A program made the position numbers and the translations under genes. This document shows, piece by piece, positions 1-13,300 of a stretch of 33,525 nt of DNA. The stretch lies in the NCBI GenBank assembly GCA_000969725.1, contig JXSR01S017615.1; one strand, written 5' to 3'. Positions within the stretch are counted from its first letter, which is position 1. Each line of letters begins with the position of its first letter. The notes beneath the pieces are model-generated. The model had not been told where the DNA came from. It searched no databases and saw nothing but the letters and a program-made list of their open reading frames with translations. Source of the DNA: Ophiothrix spiculata. Its lineage: Eukaryota; Echinodermata; Ophiuroidea; Amphilepidida; Ophiotrichidae.

Positions 1-586
1 TGAGGTTAAAATTTTAGATATTGGAATAAATGTCCACTTTGACACCCTTCATGACACAACAACACTCAAATTTTAGAATCAACTCTGTAATGTGTACCTT
101 CACTCTATTTGTGTGCTTGAAGTTTTTTTGATTATGCAAGATATTTCTTGTTAGACAGTGAACATCAGACTCCCACATGTGTCAGCCATGCATTTATCTG
201 CATATAGATATTACTCACTGCAAGTTAATGAGGCGTACTAAAGCAAAATCTATTTTGAATTACTTCAACAGATGTTAGCTAAGGTCAGAATGAACTCTGT
301 TTATGTCTTAAAGCATATTTGATTTGTTTTCTTCCTGTTGGGCTTCAAAGTGCTTGCAGCATTATGCAGTGATAAAATGCAGTGATTAAATGATGGCTGA
401 AATCTAGGGCAGATTTTACATGATTTCTAAAGATAGAATATATATGAACTTCAAACCCAAAAACTACCCCAAGGAGAATGTCCTTCAATTTTCTGCATCA
501 TCAAAACCCAGGGGGGGGGGGTCACTTACATTGACTGAAGGTATGGGTATGTGCCGCCCTCAAGACCCCCTTTTCAGGCATCCTCT
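1..586 (+). repeat. Direct duplication, copy 1
   Basis: Nearly identical to 1694-2275. The offset is 1693 until a G-run length difference near 510, then 1689. Similarity stops at catcctct in both copies. The left limit of this copy is off the window, so the duplicated unit may extend to 1693 bp and could include exon A. Confidence 0.95.
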
Positions 587-1326
587 GCTTTTTTTGGCGT
601 TACCGTATCAATAGTTTTAGAATGGTTTGAACTCATAGATCAAGACCTGTACATGCATCTGCTTGGAAACTCTGCTATGCTAATATATAGGACAAGTTTG
701 ATTAGAAATATAACTTAGAACATGTGCATAGAGTAAGGCCTTAATTTTCCCATGATGTGGAAAATGTTGACATAGAATTGTAAAAAAGTGAAAACTGTGT
801 AATTTTTGAGAATATAGTGTTAGATATTTGAGAAAATCTTTCCATACGCAAGTTTATTTGATTCTATTTATCAAAAAAACATTCATACATTCAATACATC
901 ATTAAAAGTCTTAAAAACCCTTTACAATTTGCACCAAAATTTGCACTTAATGGCAGCCAACTTACTGAAGTGAACTTTTTGTAGTCTCATGACAGATTTT
1001 AAAACAGCACTTTAATTACAAAATAGTAAACACAAATTTCAGAGTTTAAAATGGGTGAGAACAGTAGACATGTGTATGGTTAGTTTGAGTAATTTTTATG
1101 CCGTCATGTTTACCATTTAATGAATATTTTGTCAGAGTGGCATTATGAAAAATTTATGTTAACTTTAGCTCGTATTAATTGTGTGGTTGGCATGGGTTTG
1201 CTGGAGAGTGCTAAGTTCATTATATCAATTTTTACAAATGAAACTGAGCCATTCCATAATTGTATTTTTTTCTTTGGTGGAAGTTCTTATCCTTATGGTT
1301 CCTATTTTTTCTTGTTGATATTATAG
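1..1326. other. Intron sequence 5' of the first visible exon
   Basis: No gene is seen in this stretch. Bases 1-586 are one copy of a duplicated segment; 587-1326 appears to be unique AT-rich intron. Confidence 0.6.
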
Positions 1327-1398
1327 TATTTCAGTTGGTGGTCAAGATACAACTCTGCAATCAAATCTCTTGCCTGTGTGCCTAAATATCGAATAAAG
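1327..1398 (+). CDS. DNAJC25: DNAJC25-like exon A (24 codons)
   Basis: Reads YFSWWSRYNSAIK, then SLACVPKYRIK, in one open frame. It is preceded by ttattatag and followed by the donor gtaagg. It encodes the end of the membrane segment after the J domain (FSWW) and the conserved VPKYRI block. The frame starts at phase 0 if the acceptor is the AG at 1325-1326. The alternative AG at 1333-1334 would drop YFS, which the family keeps, so 1327 is preferred. Confidence 0.88.
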
Positions 1399-4300
1399 GT
1401 AAGGAAAACATGTGACATTTTAGGTCTACATTTTATCATAGCACCATGAGGTTTATCAGACTTGTTTAAAATTTGGATATATTTTTCTCTATATCAGTAA
1501 CTAATGCTGGTATTTTTTTAATGGCAATAACGGCCCAATATTTGGTGTTGTATTATAATTCCTGAATAGTACTCACAGGATGAGGTTTGTAGAAGTACTG
1601 GAAAACATAGAAAGTCATTGAATTTAGCTAGTTCATTTGTAAGTCTTAAGGTCTTTAAAGTATTGAAAAGAGAATATTTCTTTGAATATGAAGTGAGGTT
1701 AAAATTTTAGATATTGGAATAAATGTCCACTTTGACACCCTTCATGACACAACAACACTCAAATTTTAGAATCAACTCTGTAATGTGTACCTTCACTCTA
1801 TTTGTGTGCTTGAAGTTTTTTTGATTATGCAAGATATTTCTTGTTAGACAGTGAACATCAGACTCCCACATGTGTCAGCCATGCATTTATCTGCATATAG
1901 ATATTACTCACTGCAAGTTAATGAGGCGTACTAAAGCAAAATCTATTTTGAATTACTTCAACAGATGTTAGCTAAGGTCAGAATGAACTCTGTTTATGTC
2001 TTAAAGCATATTTGATTTGTTTTCTTCCTGTTGGGCTTCAAAGTGCTTGCAGCATTATGCAGTGATAAAATGCAGTGATTAAATGATGGCTGAAATCTAG
2101 GGCAGATTTTACATGATTTCTAAAGATAGAATATATATGAACTTCAAACCCAAAAACTACCCCAAGGAGAATGTCCTTCAATTTTCTGCATCATCAAAAC
2201 CCAGGGGGGGGGGCTTACATTGACTGAAGGTATGGGTATGTGCCGCCCTCAAGACCCCCTTTTCAGGCATCCTCTTCTGCTCCCCAAGATGCTCATTTCA
2301 AGATTACTTCAGTTCTGAAGACCCCCATCTTCAAAGAAAATGACTCAAAAGTGTGTTTTATTAAGTTTCAACCTAATTTTGGGGAAAAAATCAGTTCCAT
2401 AGATCCTATTTTTGACCAAAAATCAGTTCCACAAGACCCTATGTTGGATATCGTGGATATCACATACCTACCAAAAATTTTCGGAGTACCCCCTGGAATC
2501 GAAACATTAATTACACATGAAATTTCTCTTTTCTGTTGGTAGCTCATGCTGTAAGCCATGGAAGGGTCCCATTTCAGACATAATCTTTAGTTTCCAAGCT
2601 TACTTCAAGCAAGTTTCAGAAATTATTGGTTGAAGGAGCTGAAATTAACCACATGACAAACTTTACTGACCAGTTTATGATTCACTTTTGTTCTTTAGTC
2701 AGATTCCCTTTTCAGTCCAGTCTCATTTTTGATAATTCTTTTCCAGACATGCCTTGAGTGATTATAATATTTCATAGTAATTACTTGACATGCATTATTA
2801 TATATTGAATTAAGAGCACAGTTAACCTTATTTTCTGAAATATTTTATGCTTTGTAACTCAGCAACCGATAAGTAAATCCATATAAAAGTATACATTTCT
2901 AGATGTGGATTTTCATGTAGAAGATGATGGTTAGGTCAGTTTTACCATGGAGCTATAATACTAAGTATCAGTTTTGGACCAAGGTCCAAAAAAAAAAATT
3001 GTTCTTGGAGCATTAATTTGTAAACAACCTAACTAATAATAGGCAATATTTTGGCAATATTTCAAAAAGCAAGGTAAAAATCAAAAATGTGAGAAATGCG
3101 TTCCTAGACATGTGTTTCTAGATTCAAAGAAGCATAAGAGGTCCAACTTTTATTTTTTCAAGATTTAGTAAGGTTTTTTACAGGTACAAAGCATAACATA
3201 TTTCAGAAAATGAGGGGTTAACTGTGCCCTTAATATACTTGTTTTTACAGGCTATCGATATTGCTAAGAAGGAAGGTCTTATTCAAGAAAATAATAAAAA
3301 GAATAAGAGAAGAAGTAAAGTAAGTGATGATTTTTTGTTTACTCGATCTTTTACATAGTTTCGCCATGCTTTTTAGTGATGGTAATGTAAATAGATCTAG
3401 AATGTTATCAATAGAGCTTGTGTGATCTTGTAAAACAGTGCAGGACTTGGTATGAGTATGCTCACGTTAACAAAACCTGCTTTTTTCCATTCTTGAAATT
3501 CATATTTACATTTCTAAAATAATGGTACTCAAAATCATCGAGAGTGTAAGCCATTTTTTTTTACAATTTGGATTTACATTTACAATATAAGAGTACTCAA
3601 AAACAAATGACTACTTTAGGCTCATATCTAAGATCAGGGATTCTCAACTGACGACATGTGCACCAAATTTGAAATGTACTGATTGGTGCTTTGACACTCT
3701 CTAAAAGCAAAGAAATACATTAGGAATACACTTAGAAATAGGCAAGCTTAAAAGCAAAGAAATACATTAGGAATACACTTAGAAATAGGCAAGCTTAAAA
3801 GCAAAGAAATACATTAGGAATACACTTAGAAATAGGCAAACTTGGTGCTTTCTGCTAAAGTTTTTTCCTTTATGTGGCGCATTGTAAGAAAGAGTTGAGA
3901 ACCCCTGCCTTAGATGCAAAACATGCATATATAATAATTACAAAGATTTTCTTTCACATTTATACTGCATGTCTTGAACACAAAAAACTCTCTTTTTTTT
4001 TTAAAGGAAGAACAGCGAGAACAAGAAGAGGCTGCTATACGAACAGTTATAGAAAACAATGCGGATATAAGGTAATCCTTTGGTAATACTCTACAAAATT
4101 ACAGAAAAAAAATTAAAAATGTTAGGGATATTTGTTCCCCCTCAATGACAACATGGTCTATTAGTTATTTATAACTTCTACAGCAATGTCGAAATAGTCA
4201 TATATGCATAAAGGGGAGAGTGCCATATTGAGCTAACATTTTTTTTTTTTTTTTGGGGGGGGGGAAGAGGAGAACATGTTCTGGCAAAAGTTTACTTTGA

Positions 4301-7300
4301 AACTTAATTGCTACATGGACAAGTCATCTGATGGCAACACAGTCAAGTAAAAAGCAAAATATATGGGGGGGGGGGTTGATTGTTTCATAGCATAGTGACT
4401 GCCTGAAAATGCAATTATGCCAAATACAATATATTGAGCAGAAATGACCCTATTTATCAATAACTATTAACTTACAGGTGGTTTATTCAAGTTTGATTAT
4501 CATTTAGATAAGAACATTTTGAATATCACACAAATTTGCATATATTTTTGTGATATCACGTTCAACGTTTTGATAATAAACCATTTTAATTTATTAAAAA
4601 ATCTAATTTTGGCTCATATGCTGAATGCTAATTACCTTTATATACATGTGCATGCTAGAATACTATGAATATCATGAATGAGCAATAAAGCTGGGATCAG
4701 TGAAATAAATAATAAATGTATCATTTCCACCTGTACACTTTTTTCCAAAAGGGAATAAATCATAGAGATATATGCTTGTGTTTTTAATTCAAATTTGTGT
4801 TATTATTTTACGTGTAACTTACTGCATGAGATGTAGCATCCTTTTCATTGGCTAAATCTCACATAAGTTTTGTCTTTGTATCTATTGTTTTGTCCTGTTT
4901 TTGCTTGTCATGATGCTTGGTAATCAACGCATGATAGATTGGTTACATTAACTACAGATATTTATCTATGGAAGGCCATTACTGTTTCACTTTTTTTCAA
5001 AATATCATATCTTTCTTACAGTGGAAACTTTAAGACTATTGATATGGTTAGGACTTTCTGATCTATACAATACTACTTATGGACTGTATTAAGTAGGCCT
5101 ATTATATTACATTCTTAATTTCTGTTTTGAGCTACTTCAAATATATATACAGGGTGTAGTAGCTATATACATCCAAGTTTTCTTTTGTCTGATTTTTTTT
5201 TCTGTTTTGAGCTACTTCTTCAAATATATATATGCAGGGTGTAGTAGCTATATATCCAAGTTCTTAGTCTTTTGGCTGATTTCTTTTTTTTCTTCTTTTG
5301 ATTGAGGTCACCTGTTTATAATTTTTCTTTTTGGAAAAGTCTACATATTTTTAACTTTTGTAAATAATGAATATTTGACAGTTTGGTATACTTTTCTCCG
5401 AGTCTATGTTCTTTGTTTCCCTCTCAATTCTAATCCAGGTAACTTTTTAGTCTTTGCATTTTCTTCAATTTCCTGAAAGAACCAATTCCGTTATATTTCT
5501 CCCTCATTGCTTTCTGAAGCCTTACCATTTTTCCAAAAACTGTGTATTCTTCATTTTACCCATTTTCTCCATGTAATAAAAATTGATTTATAATCTGCTT
5601 ATTATTATTTGAAGAGCAATGATACGACGTCAGACTACGTCCATTGCAGCCCAATTTGGGTTTGGGTAAGTGCTGATTTAACATATGTAAAGCTTGATAA
5701 TCTTGTTCAAGAAATTAAATTAACTCTTGTGTTAAGTGCTCTTTGCCAAGTTTTTATTATGCTCACTATACATATGGTGCAATAATAAATTTTATTACCC
5801 ACATATCATATGTTTAAATAAGATGTAATTGAAGAAAACAAAACTTCTTAAAAGGCTTAAAGATCATCAGATATTGGTGGGCCAAATTTGATTCATTTGT
5901 AGCATTTTCAAAGCTTCTCATTATGCCAGTCATATCTCAGCACTGCTTTTTGACAGCTATCACTACAAAAGTGGTTACATTCAAGCTAAAATATCCCAAC
6001 TTGACTCCAAAAATGCTGTGCAGAATTACCATTTGACCTGGAAATGATGTTGTAGTTGGTCTGGAAATTAACATTATAAACAACGGTGTGCATGCAAGCA
6101 TGGACCTGGCAAGAGAATGTGCTGCGTGCCTACGGCGCTCTTTTACGAGGTCCATCTAAATGGACCAGCATGTTTTTGTTGTGTTTATACTGCAGGAATA
6201 AAGATGCTGTATCTTGCCCATTCACAACGCAGACCATCTACAACATCATTTAACAAAGGTCACATGCTCAATTTGAAAAACATTTCTGTTCATGGATTCC
6301 TCATCAAACTTTATCCAAAAGGCCATAATTTTATGTGAATTTATTACAATTTCTAGAGTTTCTTAATTTATAAATTTGAAAAATTTACCTTAGTAAGATA
6401 TTTGTTAGTGAATTATAACATTTAAGGGGGAATTAATTGTATCTTAAAATCATGTCCATTGATCTTTAAATGTAAAAATAAAACCATTATTTAGGAAATT
6501 CAGACCTTGGGTAACATATTTAGAACTCCAATATTTAATGTTAACTGCATTCTGCACCTTCTTAGATGATGATGATGATAGATGATAGATGAATTAATGT
6601 TGTAGAACAATATTTATCAAGTTGGTTCATTTCTTTGACATTTTGAACAATGTGGACTTTCAATATAGAGATAGTTACTGATTGTTGCAGATTGAATCTG
6701 GCTAGTGCACTGAGTTTAGAAAGGGAATGGACATTTTTAAAGCCAGTATTGTCTGTTTTATTTTACGGACTGTAATAAACCTCAAGCTTCCCTTAAAGAT
6801 AAATGACATTCTATCTGTAAAGTTTGATAGGATGTATATGGTTTAATTATTTGTCTCTTAATTAAAACTATTTTATCGTGATTCATTTTTGTAATTAAAC
6901 ACTGCTTAATAGAAGATGTAGTTGTTAATCTAAGTTTTTCAAATCATTTATTTTAGGGATGAAGATGCACCTACCCAGTAAGTCAGCAAAGTCATTGTTC
7001 TGTATTTTCTCTAATCTTTTGGAAGCATTTTAGGACTCTTGATTGACTCAAAATATAACAGGACTATCTTTTAGAACTTATATTCTCTCTGTCTTTCTCT
7101 GAAGCATCTTATACTGGGATGTTTGTTTGTTTGTTTTTGATATGTGGTATTATGATATCAAACTGGAAATGTATGATTCCAAATCCTTTCTTCTTGTCTT
7201 GGTCTATCTTGTAATGAATCTATCAAATCTCAAAAAAAATGCTTCTCCAATATTCTTAGGTCGAATTATTAAGCCTTATCGTATACAGGTCTGTTGAGAT

Positions 7301-10300
7301 TGGGGTCTAATAAAGCATGGCTAAGGGTATTTTTTATATTTGAAGTATAGACCTTTTCTGAAATTCTATCTAGGTATAACATTTTTCATAATTTGTGCTT
7401 TTCAATCTTTTTTCGGATGATCTGGTTAGTGGCCACTTTAAGTCTAGCTTGGTGTTCTATTTTAGCCCAATGTTGAAATCAGCAGACTTAATCTGTTATT
7501 GCTCTTTTCAATTACTTCATTGCATAGGATGACTTGATCTTTTTTATGCCTTACCTTCATTTGAAAAGGTATAGTTGATATTCTTAGCATGATCATGGGT
7601 TGCCTTTTGCCTGTTGAACAATAAAAAACAGTATAAATAAGTATGATATTCAAGGATCTGTGGATTTCAGTAGGACTGATGTGCATTGTGTATACACCCT
7701 TCTTGCATGAAGACATTCTAATTTTAAGAAATTCTCATACATGACAAATTCTTCACCTTGCATGACATAACTGTGCGTGCAATTTAGGAAACTTCACAAC
7801 AGTTGTTAGCTAGGCGCACATGACGTCGCAGAACCATTGAATACTAATTGGAAACATTGTTGCATAATTTCCAATGTCCTGATGTCTTGTCACAACTGGT
7901 GAATATCTAGTAGCTGTGTTTGTTTGTTATGTTCATGTTCATTGTTTATTTGAAAGAATTATAATATATCTTTTATACATCTTATAAGGTGTTGAAGCAC
8001 AATTAGGCCACAATTTTATGCGGCTTCCCGCAACCTGGCCACTAACATTGGGAGTTTCGGGAATTATTGCTCCCGAGACTCGAGTTGGTTTTTCGGGCGG
8101 GAGTCGGGATTCCCGAAAATAATCCCGAAATATGAGAGTGCCGTTCACGTACGGCAAAATTGTGTTTCATTGCATGTACTATGCTATGTCATGTGTGTTA
8201 GACTGCCGAATATGGCAACTTGTAATGCTGTCATTTTTTGACAATTTGATACATATTTTCAGACTTACCAAACCACTTGTCTGTAAGTGTTTTTAAAATA
8301 ATGACGATGTCCTTTAATTTTATTATTTTCAATGTGAAATTCGTGGTCGAACTTGGGTTGCGCTGTGTTCTTTTTGTCCACTAGCTAAGCTTTTTGGTCG
8401 TGTTTCGTTTACACCATGTAGTACACGGTTCAATTTTTAGATGATGGAGAATTTGTTACTGCATTACTATAATTCGAACTGTTATAGACCAAAATTTTTA
8501 CTAATACATTGTTGCAACCAAAAATATTATAAAATGAAGGAAAAGTAACGATTATTGCGATAAAATCAAGATCAAATGTTGCTTTTTTCATGTTATTTAC
8601 GCAAATAAAACCCGGAAGTAAACGGCGCCATTTCAGCGGTACCCAGTTTTACGTTGCTCCAATGCAATGCTACTAGTACTGGTGGGAAAAGATCGCGTGA
8701 CTCGGTGATTCAATCTTGTTATGAACTGCGCATGTGTAAGTGTGATAGTTAGTAGTTTATGAAATATGAACATCGCCATCTAGTGACATTAATAATAACA
8801 TAAACAAAACAAGTTCATTTTTCGCGATCGAAGCGTAATTTTTTTGTTGATAAAATGACATTTTATCGGACAGCTTTGGTTTGTTTTGTGTTTTTGTCTA
8901 CCGCATATTTCTTACGGAACACAAATCTTGCGTTCGTGTACCGGTACAACACTACTTTCGGATCATTGGAAATACATTAAAATAGATTACTACAGCTTGC
9001 ATACGTAAATTGTAAGTTCAATTACACCTACTACGAAAATGAAAAGTTGGTACTTTTAAATTGGTACCACTTTCGGGAATCGGGAACATTTTTTTGTTCC
9101 CGAGTCCCGACTGTCACGGGCGGGACTCGAATTCCCGGGTCCCGATCCCAACGTTACTGGCCACAGCCTTGATTTTCCAAAATGGCAACCGTAGGTTTGA
9201 TTGTTCACCTCAAGATTGTTGTAAAATATTCATTACATGTTTTGAAACTATTTAAGGTGTATAATCAAGCCTACAGTCCTATCTTGGGAAATTGAGGCTG
9301 TGGCCAGGTTGCGGCTGGCCACACAAAGTTGTGTCCTAATTGTGCTCCAGCGCCCAACATAGCTGTATGAAGTTAGTCAAGCTGTTGGAATAATTAGTAG
9401 GGTTGAGTCAAAATGTATGTACTCTTTTTTTCACAACTGTGTATATCAAATTGAAGCCAGTGATGAATTATTAGCTTCTGAACAACTTACCAAGATTAAA
9501 AATACATTTTTTACAGATTAAAAATACATTTTTTACAGATTAAAAATACATTTTTTACAGGTAAATTGACAACAACTGATGTTCCAAAATTTCGGATTTC
9601 TTATATACATTTCTAAATATCAGCCTAATTCTTTTTGTATTTTTTACATTTCTTTTTTGAATTTTCAGAGGAGTATATAGCAAACCCAAAATCACAGATA
9701 TACTGTGGCTACAACTTGTACTTTTCCCTTGGTATCTAGTGCAATATATAATATGGTATCTAAGATGGATATGGAAGTTTTATATAAAAAGGGAAGAATA
9801 CGGAGAAGAGGAAAAACATTATCTTATACGCAGGAATCTGAGCCTATCACAAACCCAGTATGAGGTAAGTATAATTTGTTATGCGAGTGCAAGAAAGTTG
9901 TATCTACAATGACTGCCCTGGGTTATATCTAATTACCACTTATCACAAGAATGTGATAAATCCCTCAAAATTTCCCTGTCTTATGTCAGTGGTTCTTGAA
10001 ATGGTTCTTCAGGTGACAGTGTCACATGAAGAACCATTTCAAGAACCACTGACCCAAGACTTGAGATTTAAAGAGTGAGCAATCCAATTTTATAATAAAT
10101 GGCAGCTATTGCAGATACGACTTTCCTGCTGAATCTTCCGTTGAGATATATTACTCACATGACGAATTCTCCTGATTATAGTTATTTTTAAATCAAGTGT
10201 TCTCAACTTAAGATTGACCGTTGCATTTATTAGCCAGCACTGATGGAAAATGGCTGCAATTTGAAACTATAAAATGCTGAGTAAAAAATGCATTTTTTTT

Positions 10301-13300
10301 AAACAATTGTAAGAAGGGTGACAGTTACTTATGTGACCCTTTGGTGCAGACAGGTTAATTGCCCTAGCTATCGATTTTGTGTAATGGATGGTTCACATCT
10401 ACAATGCTTCATGAAGCGATAAGATAATGCTGCATCAAGCGATACAGCAGGTACACTTTATAATATTGAGGGTTTTCAGTTCAAACTGGCACCAACCGAC
10501 CAACACGACAGTATTGAGGAAAATTTAATACTTTAAGAATTGTGCATTGCGCAACACAGTTCATAACAAAATTATATCAATTGAATATCAAATTTGGTGT
10601 CAAATTCTTTCATTTATTGCTATATATAGGTAAACATAATGTTAATATATAGGCTAATTAGGATAGTTTTGAAGAAAATCAAAGCAAAATTGGGCTTGCC
10701 AGCAATTGATCTCTCCTCTGGCATGTGCAAGTTCCTAAATGATTCATTCGTACCTGAAAACCCAAACATATACCATTTTAATCACAAATATCAAGCCGTT
10801 GTAATGATGTAAGCATCCGTGGCATCCAAAAATTACCAAAAAATCTGGTGAATCAAATTAAAGAATAATTCCCTTCCCCCTTTGGTCAATATTTGTATAT
10901 AGGGAATGGAAGATTCAGCAAAAGAAGAATTGTATTCAAAAGAATTATGGATAAAGGCCAATGCTACGGTAGGTTTATTGCATTATAAAGTAACTGATAT
11001 CATGATAGTTTTTTATTGTGAAGTCTGCGTGAAATGCATGTTGTGATTTAATGTTTTTATGTCTAATATAGCACAAAATGGTTTAGAATCATTGGTCTGA
11101 AGCTAATTTTGTATCTTAGAGACAAAATGTAATTTAATTGAATTGATAAGTGATTGTGTAACGCAAGGGAGGGGGTGTACTTAGATCAAAAGTGATTACG
11201 GGGATGTGCTGCAAACTAGGGTAGCAAAATCAGGCTGCCTGGTATGCCAATTCTTTTTCTTTGCAAAATGTGGTATTTTCTGGAATTTGTACCAAAATGA
11301 CACAAATTTGTAGCCAGTGATGGCAAACTTTACTTACGAGAGTGTACAAGAAACGACTCGCTCTAAAACTATATAGCTGAGGAGAAATAAGAAAATGTGT
11401 TCTCTTGAAATCAACAACATTGCATGTTACCACTCTCTCCAGCATTTTACCTACCACCGAACACAAAGAAATGGGTCTATAATTTTTCAAATTGGTGATA
11501 TCCCCAGATTTATGAATGGGTACGACAGTGGCTTTTTTCCAATCATCCGGGATTTTACCTTCAGAAAGTTAAATATTGAGAATAAGTGCAAGTGGAAAAG
11601 AAATTTGAGCATAGCTGATGTGATGCCATCAGGCCAATGATCTTAGAAACCTTTGAAGAATTTGTCAGGACCTGAGACAAAAATGGAATACCCTAACGGC
11701 CCTCACAAATGGAGTCACAACTATCAGGCTCATCTGAGGAGTAAAATTAGAAACAAAAGATTCATTGAAGGAATTAGCAATGATGTTGGGATCTGAAACA
11801 CAAGTATTATCAATCNNNNNNNNNNNNNNNNNNNNNNNNNNNNNNNNNNNNNNNNNNNNNNNNNNCTATCAGGCTCATCTGAGGAGTAAAATTAGAAACA
11901 AAAGATTCATTGAAGGAATTAGCAATGATGTTGGGATCTGAAACACAAGTATTATCAATCTTAAATTAAGTAGCAGTGGACTTAGCTTTGGATACCCGAA
12001 CAAAAGACCAAAATATTTTACCATTATTAGAGTTTTCTTTAGCAATATCCGAAACATAAGAATGATATTCACGGTTTCTTACAACTTATTACGACACAGT
12101 TTATAATTTTGCCATTTCTGTACATCACCAGATTTTCTATACTTCTTTTAAAGACATTTCTTTCTTTTTGCAAGTTTAATGGCTTAAACTACAATAGAAA
12201 TTATTCCCTGTAGACTTAACATTTGAAACCAGTGGCTCAAAGCATCCTCCACAGCAAGAGATGTACATAAATTATGACATGTCACTTTTGCAGCACACAA
12301 ATATTTCATTTCTTGACACATCAAAAATGAGCTGTGAATTCAAATACCTTTTACTAAATGCTAAATTTTTGAAAACTATATAATCACATTTATCATCTGA
12401 CATCATTTTAAAGATATTTGCCATTTAGTTGTAAAACAACAGAGATGCCAGTTTTCCTGTTTTAGCCTAATTTCAGGTTTTTTTACTCCAAATTTACGCG
12501 TTTTTATATATTTTCAGCCCTTTATGACTTAAAATGTGCAGTTTGCAAAAGCCACCCATAAAAATGTTTTGGTTTAAACCTGAATTCAGGTGTTTGTTTG
12601 AAATCTACAACTTTAGGGGATTCTTTGTTCAAAAATCCATTATTTCTTTGAATATCAGCATATTTTTGCTTTACCCTATTAGCTCCATTTTTAGGCCTGA
12701 AAGCTATATAAATTATGGGTTATGTGATCCAATCATTTTAGTACTATAACATTTTCAGTCTATATTTTATACATAAAACATGTTCAAGTATTATTTGGAG
12801 GTAAACATTTGACTTCAGTAAATCATTATCACATTACATTACAGAGTGTTATAATGCATATCCACCCCCAAAAAAAGTAAAAAATATGAAGATTTATTGA
12901 TGCAGTAATAACCTTCTTTGAAACTATTGGACACTTATACTGTCTGATATCTTCAAATTGCATTTACAGTAATTGTCTTCTGTTCAGACAAGCTATTACG
13001 TCTCAGTGAGCTATCACATTACTCATCTATAGAGCTAAATGAAGGGTTTGTGATCTTGTTGCTTTTGTTTTTGTAAATTTCAACGTTCGGATGTGTTTAA
13101 AAAGATGAAATTAGTCTTAAAAGCTTGATTCCTGTTTAAAAAATGTGCATGTTGATTCTCCAAATCAGTTCCAGACTGAATTGTTTTCATAAAAATCTTT
13201 AGCAATAGCATAGTCTATTCTATCCCTCCCCTACAAATGTGAAAAAATGGGCAAAATCAGAATAAAAATATGATTTAAAAGATCAGTTTAATTGATTATT

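Larger units (their letters stand above)
4072..5614. other. Intron with low-complexity tracts and a duplicated segment
   Basis: No gene found. It contains a T-run joined to a G-run near 4240-4262, a second G-run near 4364-4375, a two-copy tandem repeat (5121-5290), and a splice-like CAG/GTAACT juxtaposition at 5438/5439. Confidence 0.6.
7988..9354. mobile_element. TIR element interrupted by a second transposon
   Basis: The left end GGTGTTGAAGCACAATTAGG pairs with the right end CCTAATTGTGCTCCAGCGCC. The inverted repeat continues about 55 bp inward to GCAACCTGGCCAC. Flanks are TAA on the left and CAA on the right, so a 3-bp target is possible but unproven. Without the insert the element would be about 245 bp. 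Confidence 0.7.

Noticed and set aside
2240..2542. 100-residue plus-strand frame
   Set aside because: It runs across the hAT-like MITE and its flank; the proline-rich start comes from the repeat's C-rich stretch.
3703..3843. 47-bp direct repeats considered as a CRISPR-like array
   Set aside because: The units are contiguous with no spacers, in a eukaryotic intron inside a MITE; it is a simple tandem repeat.
5021..5045. Exon-like segment after tttcttacag reading SGNFKTIDM with a gttagg donor
   Set aside because: It is 25 nt long, so inclusion breaks the frame of the following DNAJC25 exons, and the donor is weak.
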